The notes under the pieces were generated by a model. It made no database searches. It was given only the letters and a program-made list of their open reading frames with translations, and was not told where the DNA came from. From contig JARGNR010000022.1 of assembly GCA_029212405.1 (NCBI GenBank), positions 1 through 64,000 of the forward strand: 64,000 bases of DNA, in the 5' to 3' direction. Shown here one piece after another: positions 49,584 to 58,781 of this stretch (position 1 is its first letter; every line of letters begins with the position of its first letter). This DNA comes from Saprospiraceae bacterium (lineage in GTDB: Bacteria; Bacteroidota; Bacteroidia; Chitinophagales; Saprospiraceae). Both the position numbers and the translations under genes were made by a program.

Positions 49584-50339
49584 ATGGCACAAGCCCCAAG
49601 AGCATTTAACAGAGGCCTTCATTCCAATAGGAACCAGGTATTTTATGGAACAGATGATGGGAGCCAAGATGGTTCTTTCGGAGAATTTCCTGACTTCATC
49701 AAACACTACGAAAGTGTGGATCAATCCAGAAAAGACGACATTCATATGATCAGTGTTGTCGGAGGTTTATATGGCTTAAATATGATTCCACTATGGAAAC
49801 CAAAAAAACTAACCATATTTGATATCAACCCAATGGGTGTGGTTTATTTCACCTTGATCCATAGAGTTTGGACAACTAGTAATAGCGCCCAGCATTTTCT
49901 TGATCGATTAGAGAATATGGATTACGATGCGAATACAGAAGATGAAAAATTTGTTCAAGAAAATATCAGTTTAAAGGCAAAAGGAACCCTACCTCGTTCC
50001 AGAGGATCAAGCAAACGATCGTTCTACGATAGCTGGAAGTATGCACTTGATAATTTTGAGATCACCAAACAGATTTTATTAGGTCCATTAGAAATCCGGA
50101 CAGAGCCAATGGAAAGTGAAAGTTTTAGTGCAATGATTCGAAATCAAAACAATTCTTGGATCTACGCATCAAATATTACACAGTTTCATTTTTTCGATTT
50201 GGAATTTGAAGATCCTTCTAATTGTGTAATGTTACAAATTATACATCCTGAACAACCTCAATTATTGGATATTTCTGAATATGCTGGACAGAAAGTAAAG
50301 GTGAAATTTGAAATACCAATGCGTGTGGAGATTATATAG
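49584..50339 (+). CDS. Unknown protein with Rossmann/SAM-like segment; paralogue of 45057..45824
   Basis: MAQAPRAFNRGLHSNRNQVFYGTDDGSQDGSFGEF; HMISVVGGLYGLNMIPLWKPKKLTIFDINPMG. Confidence 0.7.
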   Translation: MAQAPRAFNRGLHSNRNQVFYGTDDGSQDGSFGEFPDFIKHYESVDQSRKDDIHMISVVGGLYGLNMIPLWKPKKLTIFDINPMGVVYFTLIHRVWTTSNSAQHFLDRLENMDYDANTEDEKFVQENISLKAKGTLPRSRGSSKRSFYDSWKYALDNFEITKQILLGPLEIRTEPMESESFSAMIRNQNNSWIYASNITQFHFFDLEFEDPSNCVMLQIIHPEQPQLLDISEYAGQKVKVKFEIPMRVEII

Positions 50340-50369
50340 TAAAGTCTTTTTTCAAAATAAAGATATAAG

Positions 50370-50403
50370 AGGAGTCCATCAAATGATGAACTCCTTTTTT
50401 TGT
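50370..50403 (+). terminator. Rho-independent terminator
   Basis: AGGAGT-c-CATC-AAAT-GATG-a-ACTCCT followed by a run of T. Confidence 0.85.
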
Positions 50404-50438
50404 AAATAGTGTGAGTGTACTCTAGATTTTATTATGGA

Positions 50439-53400
50439 TTACCATAAGCTATTCCAAACTGTTCCATCCCAGACTTTTAATCGATTACTATCTGTAATAT
50501 CCATAATAATAATGCCAGCGTCAGAAGCCCCAAGTCCTACAGGTAAAGTCTGTGGTGTCAATTTGAATAAATCACGAATTGTAACATCAGCATTTAATTC
50601 TAAATCATCATTTTGAAAATCTCCATAAATTAGTGCGTTACCTGCTCCTACAGCTGTATTCTCAATTATTAATTTGTTACTACCTGCTTCGTTTAATCCT
50701 GCATTATAACCAACAAAAACACAAGCCTCTCCTAAAGCATTTTCTCCGGTTGATGATCCCACATAGGTATTAAATCTTCCAAATTGATTATTGATTCCGG
50801 AATAAGATCCTAAGTATGTATTTAATTCTCCGTTTACAACTCCTTGACCACTAAATGTACCAACATATGTACTAAAACCAGCTCCTTGATCTGCATTCCC
50901 TGCATAATGTCCTACGTAAACATTGTGTCCAGCATTGAAGTTTGTAAACTCTCCCGCATGATTTCCAATCATTACATTAAATGAATTTGTACCAGCACTT
51001 CTTCCTGCAGAGGCTCCTACCATGACGTTCCCTCCATCTTCTGAAGTAGAATATTGTCCAGCTTTTGCTCCAATTAACGTATTTTGAAAACCAAATATCA
51101 AATGAGTACCTGCATTAGAACCGACCAAAGTATTATCAAATCCGTTGTTACGATAGCCTGTAGAATCTCCTACAAAAACATTCCAAGCTCCATCAGAATT
51201 CCCATACCCTGACCTAAAACCTAAGGCCGTATTTGAATATCCAGAAGTGGTATTCATCAATCCTTTTGATCCTACCGCAACATTTCTTGTTCCATCCTCT
51301 TCAAGAAACCCGCCTAAACCATTAAAAGCAAGGGCAGAATCTCCTATTGCTACCATATTACTTTTATTTAAATTGTTAACTAAAGCACCATACCCCAGTC
51401 CTACATTATAAGAAGCGTTTCCTCCCAATAATGCATCATCCCCCAATGCGGTGTTATAACTTCCAGAAGTATTTCCTTGTAATGCTCCTTCACCAATGGC
51501 CGTGTTGTGGCTTCCTGAATTATTCCCTCTCATTGCGTATATTCCGACAGCTGTATTCGAATATCCTCCACCACTATTATTCTCCAGCGTATGTGGTCCA
51601 ATTGCTACATTTGCAAAACCATTTGTCGCATTAAGCATCGCTGAATCCCCAATAGCCACATTTTTGTCTCCACTCATATTTGACCGTAAGGCTTTATTTC
51701 CGATCGCTACATTATTATTTCCATCTGTATTGTTTTCTAAAGCCAGTGCACCCACAGCTACATTTTCAATCCCATCGTTTAAAATCATTGTATTGAAGCC
51801 AACTGATGTATTACTGCTTCCAGTATTGCTTCTCATTGCATTCATCCCTACACTCACATTTGAATCTCCTGTATTGGTAAGAGATGATTGAAATCCGACA
51901 GCAGTATTCTGAGCACCTTGCCCAATCTGTAAAGTATAATGTCCCAATCCAGTGTTAAAATTTCCATTATTTTCAAAGAGTGAGCTATCTCCTATTGCAA
52001 CATTCCATGCTCCTGTTGTATTTGACCCTAAAGTTGCTATTCCTAACGCTACATTCGAGTGTCCCGAAGTATTAGCTGTCATTGCTCCTGAACCTATTGC
52101 TGCATTGGAATGGCCTGTATCATTAACTTTCATGGCATCTTTACCTATAGACACATTTTCGTCACCATTATTGGCACGAAGACTGTTGTGACCTAAAGCT
52201 ACATTTCCACTTCCTGAGTTTAAAAGCAATGAATTCATCCCAACACTCACATTTAAACTACCTGAATTGGTGAGAGATGATTGAAAGCCGACAGCAGTAT
52301 TCTGAGCACCTTGTCCAATCTGTAAAGTATAATGTCCCACAGCGGTGTTAAAATTGCCATTATTCTCAAAGAGTGAGCTATCTCCAATTGCAACATTCCA
52401 AGTTCCAGAAGTATTCGACCCTAAAGTTGCTACTCCTAACGCTACATTCGTATGACCGTCGATGTTGGATATCATGGCTCCTGGACCTATGGCTGAATTT
52501 GCATTGCCTGAGTCATTGAGCTTCAAAGCATTTTCGCCTATAGCAATATTATTATTGCCTTTGTTTTTTTCAAGACTATTCTCCCCCATTCCTATATTGT
52601 TATTTCCAGTATTATCAAAAAGAGAATTTAAACCAATACTTATGTTGGAATTCCCAGTACTGTTATAAGATGAGCGAAAACCAATTGCAATATTTTCTTC
52701 TCCTTGTGCATTACTAAGAGCTGAATGTCCCAGTCCAGTATTAAAACTTCCAATATTAGTTAACAATGAACTATCTCCAATTGCAATATTATTGGACCCG
52801 ATGTTGTTATACCTTAATGCATTTCCGCCAATTGCAATATTAGTAGATCCAGTAATATTATTTGACATGGCTTGAAAACCAAGGGCGGTATTATCCGAAC
52901 CTTCTGTTGTATAATACAAAGATCCACCACCTAATCCTGTATTTCGTTGGCCAGTAGTCAACGAATACATGCATACATCTCCTACAGCAGTAGTTTGTGT
53001 TATCGGTTCTGTAGAGGAAGTATCTCCTCTCATTGCATCTTTTCCGATGGCAACAATTCCAAATCCTTTAACTATATTTTTTGCGGCTCCGACTCCAACG
53101 GCAACATTATCTGCAAACGTTTTCGAATTTTTCAAAGCATCTTGTCCAATGGCAACATTATCGTAACCTGATATATTTTCTTTCATACTCCCACTTCCAA
53201 TAGCTGTATTATTTTGTCCTGAAACATTATTTAGCAGAGCTAGTTTACCTATTGCGACATTGTCCAAACCATTTAAATTTTGGAGTAATGAAGAATCTCC
53301 AACTGCTACGTTATTCGAACCATCTATATTTGAAGCCATCGATTGCATACCCAAGGCAGTATTAGAATTACCCGTTGAGTTAGCTTGTAAGGAATTATAT

Positions 53401-54455
53401 CCCACTGAGGTATTATCATCTCCTTCAGTATTACTTTCCAAAGCAGATGACCCCACAGCAGTATTATTTTTTGCATTCACATTTTTGTACAATGATTTAT
53501 GTCCTACAGCAGTATTATCAAAACCATTATAATTAGTTCTCAATGCACGTGATCCGACAGCAGTATTTCGAGATGCATCTGATGGTCCTTCAGGGTCAAA
53601 TCCATTGGCAAATAAGGCAGAATCCCCAACAGCTACAATATGACTTGCATTTTTATTATAAAAGAGGGATTGAACTCCGATTGCTGTATTGTGCCCTCCA
53701 TTTTCATTAGAAAAAGAAGCAAATGATCCCAAGGCCGCATTGTTTTGTCCATTGCTGTTGCTAGCTAAACTTCCAGAACCTATGGCAACATTTAACGAAC
53801 CACCTTCATTATTGTGCATTGCATTAAATCCAGAAACCGTATTGAAAGAGCCTCCTTGATTATTGGTCATTGCACTATCTCCTACTACTACATTTGCTGC
53901 ACCTGGAGTAGTGGAAGAGCCTGTATTGGCACCTATATAAACAGAATTAAAACTATTGTATGGTTCTAGTGCTAAATCACGCATTGTCCATTGAAGAGTA
54001 GAATCCAATTCAAACATTATAAGATCAGGATCTATCGAAGGATCAGTATCTACGCATACTTTGGTATCCCCATCTGCATCTGACAAACAGGCGAGACTAC
54101 CTACAACATTTGTGACGATTCTTACAAATTGATTATTTGTCGCGTAACAAAAACATTGTTGATCTACATCATACAATAATAATCCATCTGCGGGATCATT
54201 TATTGCATCAATTTCTAATGAAGTAAGTCTAGGGATGAGTATACCTCTCTTATCTGATTGAATCTCAAATATTGCAGAAGAGTCTGTACCCGGCGCATCT
54301 GGATCAAAGGAGATTATTATTTTGGCATCTGGATCTTTACCTAATGCATCTCCTTCGAGTAGTATCTTTTCTTGAGCAGATAAGGTTATTGTTAATAAAG
54401 TAAACGCGAATACATAGAACGTACTTGTGAACCGAAAGCTATTATTTGTCTTCAT
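50439..54455 (-). CDS. Large secreted surface protein built of YadA-head/hemagglutinin-like (N)NTAxGxxAL repeats
   Basis: Dozens of about 14-residue units such as NNTAIGSGSMKENISGYDNVAIGQDAL; signal peptide; 1338 aa. Confidence 0.88.
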   Translation of the reverse strand: MKTNNSFRFTSTFYVFAFTLLTITLSAQEKILLEGDALGKDPDAKIIISFDPDAPGTDSSAIFEIQSDKRGILIPRLTSLEIDAINDPADGLLLYDVDQQCFCYATNNQFVRIVTNVVGSLACLSDADGDTKVCVDTDPSIDPDLIMFELDSTLQWTMRDLALEPYNSFNSVYIGANTGSSTTPGAANVVVGDSAMTNNQGGSFNTVSGFNAMHNNEGGSLNVAIGSGSLASNSNGQNNAALGSFASFSNENGGHNTAIGVQSLFYNKNASHIVAVGDSALFANGFDPEGPSDASRNTAVGSRALRTNYNGFDNTAVGHKSLYKNVNAKNNTAVGSSALESNTEGDDNTSVGYNSLQANSTGNSNTALGMQSMASNIDGSNNVAVGDSSLLQNLNGLDNVAIGKLALLNNVSGQNNTAIGSGSMKENISGYDNVAIGQDALKNSKTFADNVAVGVGAAKNIVKGFGIVAIGKDAMRGDTSSTEPITQTTAVGDVCMYSLTTGQRNTGLGGGSLYYTTEGSDNTALGFQAMSNNITGSTNIAIGGNALRYNNIGSNNIAIGDSSLLTNIGSFNTGLGHSALSNAQGEENIAIGFRSSYNSTGNSNISIGLNSLFDNTGNNNIGMGENSLEKNKGNNNIAIGENALKLNDSGNANSAIGPGAMISNIDGHTNVALGVATLGSNTSGTWNVAIGDSSLFENNGNFNTAVGHYTLQIGQGAQNTAVGFQSSLTNSGSLNVSVGMNSLLLNSGSGNVALGHNSLRANNGDENVSIGKDAMKVNDTGHSNAAIGSGAMTANTSGHSNVALGIATLGSNTTGAWNVAIGDSSLFENNGNFNTGLGHYTLQIGQGAQNTAVGFQSSLTNTGDSNVSVGMNAMRSNTGSSNTSVGFNTMILNDGIENVAVGALALENNTDGNNNVAIGNKALRSNMSGDKNVAIGDSAMLNATNGFANVAIGPHTLENNSGGGYSNTAVGIYAMRGNNSGSHNTAIGEGALQGNTSGSYNTALGDDALLGGNASYNVGLGYGALVNNLNKSNMVAIGDSALAFNGLGGFLEEDGTRNVAVGSKGLMNTTSGYSNTALGFRSGYGNSDGAWNVFVGDSTGYRNNGFDNTLVGSNAGTHLIFGFQNTLIGAKAGQYSTSEDGGNVMVGASAGRSAGTNSFNVMIGNHAGEFTNFNAGHNVYVGHYAGNADQGAGFSTYVGTFSGQGVVNGELNTYLGSYSGINNQFGRFNTYVGSSTGENALGEACVFVGYNAGLNEAGSNKLIIENTAVGAGNALIYGDFQNDDLELNADVTIRDLFKLTPQTLPVGLGASDAGIIIMDITDSNRLKVWDGTVWNSLW
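51842..52463. repeat. Imperfect direct repeat with 393-bp period inside the head-repeat gene
   Basis: 51842-52070 and 52235-52463 nearly identical (e.g. GAGATGATTGAAA.CCGACAGCAGTATTCTGAGCACCTTG at 51881 and 52274). Confidence 0.85.
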
Positions 54456-54765
54456 AAATTAGAATGTTGATTGTTTGAGACAAATGTGCAATCAATTTTT
54501 TGCCGAAAGCTAGCATATGATTTATTGGTATACCTACATTATTCATTGGTATTCTTAGTTATTTCATTTGCATTTTGAAGGCTCAAAAACAAATTACTCA
54601 ATAAAACCAACCAACTACTCAGGCAAAGGTCACACTGAAAAAAAACAGGGTTTTTCCTGTGCAAACTACGGGGTGTTAATGTTCATTTACTCATGTATAA
54701 AAGCATATTACTATTTAGTCCTAAATGATTCAAGAATTCCACTTACATTTATTTATAAAAAATAT

Positions 54766-55527
54766 ATGCGTATGATAAAGGCGATACTTATTGATGATGA
54801 ACCTCATTGTTTAGAAAGCTTGTCCCTTGATTTAGCAAAATACTGTCCAGAAGTAGAAATTATTAAAATGCTTTCTTCTTCTAAAGACGGCCTAAAGTAC
54901 ATAAAGCGAGCAAATCCAGATGTTTTGTTTCTAGACATAGAAATGCCTTGGATGAATGGTTTTGAACTTCTTGAATATTTAAGTCCGATAGATTTCGAAG
55001 TAGTTTTTGTGACGGCCTATGATTCGTATGCAGTCAATGCATTTAAAGTTAGTGCTGTAGATTATTTGATGAAGCCTGTAGATAGGCATGATTTGAAGTC
55101 TGCTGTAGATAAAGTAAAAGCAAAGTTAGTTTCAAAAAATGGCAATAATGATAGAATTCATAGTTTACTAGATCAATACTTTAATTCTAAAACAAATCAA
55201 AAGATTGTCTTCTCTGAAAAGGATCGTCAAAAGTTTGTAGACCCAAACCATATTATATCTGTTAAAGCAGAAAGCAATTATTCCAAAGTTATTTTAGAAG
55301 GTCAAAAACCATTGACGCTTTCGATTACCTTAAAGGCGATAGAAGAAAAATTAGAGGGAATGGGTTTTATGAGAGTTCATCACTCTTACCTTGTCAATAT
55401 GAATAAAGTGAGTCAATATGTAAAATCTGAAGGAGGTTATCTTGTGATGAGTGACAATACGATTATTCCAATCTCAAGATCAAAAAAACCTAACTTGAAA
55501 ACCTTTTTAGAAAGAGACTTTAATTGA
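54766..55527 (+). CDS. LytTR-family response regulator (start corrected to 54766)
   Basis: MIKAILIDDEPHCLESL..DVLFLDIEMPWMNGFELL..AVDYLMKPVDR; LytTR domain VKAESNYSKVIL..RVHHSYLVN. Confidence 0.93.
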   Translation: MRMIKAILIDDEPHCLESLSLDLAKYCPEVEIIKMLSSSKDGLKYIKRANPDVLFLDIEMPWMNGFELLEYLSPIDFEVVFVTAYDSYAVNAFKVSAVDYLMKPVDRHDLKSAVDKVKAKLVSKNGNNDRIHSLLDQYFNSKTNQKIVFSEKDRQKFVDPNHIISVKAESNYSKVILEGQKPLTLSITLKAIEEKLEGMGFMRVHHSYLVNMNKVSQYVKSEGGYLVMSDNTIIPISRSKKPNLKTFLERDFN

Positions 55528-58500
55528 AAAATTCATGCATCTATAGTATCATTTTCTTGTGCTTTATCCATTGGGCTGATGCACAAATTACAGGTCATGA
55601 TTTTCCTACTTCAAAATGGACCAATTGGAATGGCTTGAATAGTAATTCAGTAAGTGACATGGAAGAGGATAGTAAAGGAATTATCTGGGTCAGCACCGAC
55701 GAAGGTATTTACATGCATAAAGGAGATAGGTTTATAAACATAAACACCTTAGTAGAGAATTCGCCTTTTGATGACCCCATTAAAGTCTATGATATCTATA
55801 TAGACAAAAACGATTGGTTATGGATTGGCACCGTAGAAAACGGATTGATGCGCTACGACATTAAAAAAAATACGATTCGAATATTTACATTTAAGATAAA
55901 TGGGAAAGATAACATATCAAATCTCCGTATTTATGGACTCCATTCGTTGAATGACAGCATTTTCAGGTTTACTTCGCACTCACATGGATTTATCAATTAT
56001 AACATACATCAAGATTCTTTCAGGTTGGTTACTTTATACACAGATACTACAGAATTAGAAAGGTTGGATGGTTTTCAATTGATGGCGCGGCCCATTGCAG
56101 ATCATAAATCCAACTTTATAGAAAATTGGTATAGCACTTTAACAGGTATCATTCAATACGTACCTCAATTAGACTCATTTATCTATTATCAAGGACAGGA
56201 TCATATTAGAATTAGGGACGCTGTCATGGATAAGGATTCCACCATATGGGGAGTAACATATGGACAAGGTTTGTACTCTTTTGATATCACAACAAAAAAA
56301 ATTCAAAACTATAGATGCAGTCCTGGTGAAGACTGGAATCATCCTTGCATGACCGGCGCTAGTCTAACCATTTATAATGACAGTACTTTACTGATTGATT
56401 CGAGAGGAATGCTCACTTATTTTAATAAAAATCAAAATAGTTTTATTCCATTTGATCATATCATGAAAAATGGACAGTGGCCCGAAAGTACAATAAAAAT
56501 GAAATGGATAAATGATGCCTTGTGGTTAGGTTCATATTCATCTGGTATCTATAGACACAATAAACACACTCAAGGAGTACGCTCGTTTTCTACTCTGGGG
56601 TATATGGATGAAGTGATCTATGATTCAAAAAACAAACGATATCTAAGTACTTCTACCCCAGACATATTATCCTTTCATTCGGAAGATAGCTTTGAAGAAA
56701 TACGCATGTTTGACTACATCCAAGATGACAGCTATATAGAAGGAGCAACGATAGACCAAAAAGGAAATATTTGGGTATTAACCAGAGAACAAATTTACCT
56801 CTTCAATGAATTAGACAAATCTTTTACCAATTACTTTGAAAATATATTGGAACCTATTCGTCTCGATATCACTTTCAGAGAAATTGGTACGCACCCTGAT
56901 GGTGATATATGGGTAGCCTCTCATGACGGGACAATATTCGTTTTTGATCCCGTCACCTTACATTATGAAATATACGGCAGTTCTAACCAGGGCAGTCATC
57001 CGCTTGAATTTAGTTATAGATCAATACTTGAAGGTTTTTCTGTCGATGGTTTTGCGTGGTTTTCAGCACAGCAGGGATTCTTTGGGATTGACCATAAAAA
57101 CAAAAAATATATATTCAATAAAAATATCATTGATAGTAAGACAAAAGAACTCTTAACTATTTATAGTCCTTCTTTTGGTATAAGTCAAAAAAATATTATT
57201 TGTTTTGGCTCCATGTTACACGAGCTTTACACTATACACAGAGATAGTATTGTAAATGGCGCAGCACATCCCATTGAGTTAGACCCGCTAATCCCAAATA
57301 TTAGCGTAAATGATATTGAAATAGATGCTGACAATGTAATATGGGTGGCTACAAAAAAAGGAATAATAAAAATTGATCAAGACAAGAACGAAACTAGTGT
57401 ATTCGGTGACTCTCAAATGCTATCATCTTCTGACGGATTAATTATTCAAGAAGGTAAATATCCTATTGTAACTAGCGGTAGAAGCATTCATATTATTGAT
57501 CCTGATACGATCAAAGAACTCATTGGTGAGCCTAATATCCAATTATTAGGTGTAGAATTGGATTCTAAAGAGATAAAGGATTCCAATGGAAATAGGATTC
57601 GAACAGGAGGAAAGATTAAATTGGGTCCCAACGATGAATATCTACGTATTCAGTTTAATGATTTTAACTATACCTCTTATAAACCTAAATCGTATGCTAT
57701 AAAGATCGAAGGGCTGCACAATGAATGGATTGATTTGAAAAAAAGAACTGAATATGGTTTCTCAGGATTAAAATCTGGTCACACCAAAATATGGATTAAA
57801 TCTAAATTAGAATTTTCTACCTCGTATTCTCAGCCTATACTCTTATTACAGATGGATGTTACGCCTCCACTGACTCAACGCAAAAGCTTTTGGGCCTTTT
57901 GTATGGGCACACTCTTACTTTTGTTTTATTTGGGATATCGTGTCCGACTCAATCAACTCAAAGAAAAACAAGCGTTAATGATCGCTTTCAATAAAAAATT
58001 GGCAGAAACTGAAATGAAAGCTTTGCGTGCACAAATGAATCCACATTTCTTGTTCAATGTCTTAAATGCAATAAAATTAAATGTGCAAAAAAATCAACAG
58101 GAAGATGCAATTGACTTTATCACTGATTTTTCAAAACTTATCCGATCTGTTTTACAAAATTCTGGCAAAAAAAGAATTACGCTAAAAGAAGAACTGAACA
58201 CACTTGAATTATACATTAAAATTGAACGGAAGAGGTTTTCTACCGCTTTTGGATTTGAGTTTGTCATAGATCCTAAAATCAATACTAATTTGATTACCAT
58301 ACCACCAATGCTCTTGCAACCCTATGTAGAGAATGCTATTTGGCATGGTATATTACACAAATCTGAAAATAATGGAATTATATCCATACAAGTTCAACAA
58401 AATCATGCAGAAATAATCATAGAAATTGTAGACAATGGAATTGGAAGAGAAAAAGCAAATCAACTAAAACTAAAAACTGCTCAGCGAAAAAAGTCGATGG

Positions 58501-58646
58501 GAATGCAAATTACCAAAGATAGAATGGCTATCAACAATATGGTATCGAATGATCAAATTAAGGTAGAAATAATCGATTTATATACAGATCAAAACCAATC
58601 CAACGGAACTAAAGTAATCGTAAAAATAAATCAGTATACAAAATAA
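55524..58646 (+). CDS. Two-component-regulator propeller sensor histidine kinase (LytS/His_kinase type)
   Basis: Propeller motifs (DIYIDKNDWLWIGTVENGLMRYD), Y_Y_Y-like segment, RAQMNPHFLFNVLNAIK, VDNGIGREKA; 4-nt overlap with regulator. Confidence 0.93.
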   Translation: MKNSCIYSIIFLCFIHWADAQITGHDFPTSKWTNWNGLNSNSVSDMEEDSKGIIWVSTDEGIYMHKGDRFININTLVENSPFDDPIKVYDIYIDKNDWLWIGTVENGLMRYDIKKNTIRIFTFKINGKDNISNLRIYGLHSLNDSIFRFTSHSHGFINYNIHQDSFRLVTLYTDTTELERLDGFQLMARPIADHKSNFIENWYSTLTGIIQYVPQLDSFIYYQGQDHIRIRDAVMDKDSTIWGVTYGQGLYSFDITTKKIQNYRCSPGEDWNHPCMTGASLTIYNDSTLLIDSRGMLTYFNKNQNSFIPFDHIMKNGQWPESTIKMKWINDALWLGSYSSGIYRHNKHTQGVRSFSTLGYMDEVIYDSKNKRYLSTSTPDILSFHSEDSFEEIRMFDYIQDDSYIEGATIDQKGNIWVLTREQIYLFNELDKSFTNYFENILEPIRLDITFREIGTHPDGDIWVASHDGTIFVFDPVTLHYEIYGSSNQGSHPLEFSYRSILEGFSVDGFAWFSAQQGFFGIDHKNKKYIFNKNIIDSKTKELLTIYSPSFGISQKNIICFGSMLHELYTIHRDSIVNGAAHPIELDPLIPNISVNDIEIDADNVIWVATKKGIIKIDQDKNETSVFGDSQMLSSSDGLIIQEGKYPIVTSGRSIHIIDPDTIKELIGEPNIQLLGVELDSKEIKDSNGNRIRTGGKIKLGPNDEYLRIQFNDFNYTSYKPKSYAIKIEGLHNEWIDLKKRTEYGFSGLKSGHTKIWIKSKLEFSTSYSQPILLLQMDVTPPLTQRKSFWAFCMGTLLLLFYLGYRVRLNQLKEKQALMIAFNKKLAETEMKALRAQMNPHFLFNVLNAIKLNVQKNQQEDAIDFITDFSKLIRSVLQNSGKKRITLKEELNTLELYIKIERKRFSTAFGFEFVIDPKINTNLITIPPMLLQPYVENAIWHGILHKSENNGIISIQVQQNHAEIIIEIVDNGIGREKANQLKLKTAQRKKSMGMQITKDRMAINNMVSNDQIKVEIIDLYTDQNQSNGTKVIVKINQYTK

Positions 58647-58781
58647 CTCAATAAAAGCTCTGTAAACTAATGCCTTTTATTTATCTAAAATAGAATGTTA
58701 CTTTGAATGTTTATCCGTCCCCAAATAAACAACTTAAAATGTTAACTTTGATAATCATCTTTATCATTCAATTGTTATCAA

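Noticed and set aside
51431-53532. Several plus-strand ORFs of 65-131 aa opposite the head-repeat gene
   Set aside because: Shadow ORFs from repetitive codon usage on the antisense strand; no RBS or family motifs
54568-54765. 66-aa N-terminal extension of the LytTR regulator in the ORF track
   Set aside because: Response-regulator receiver domain starts at MRMIKAILIDDEPH; extension lacks motif support
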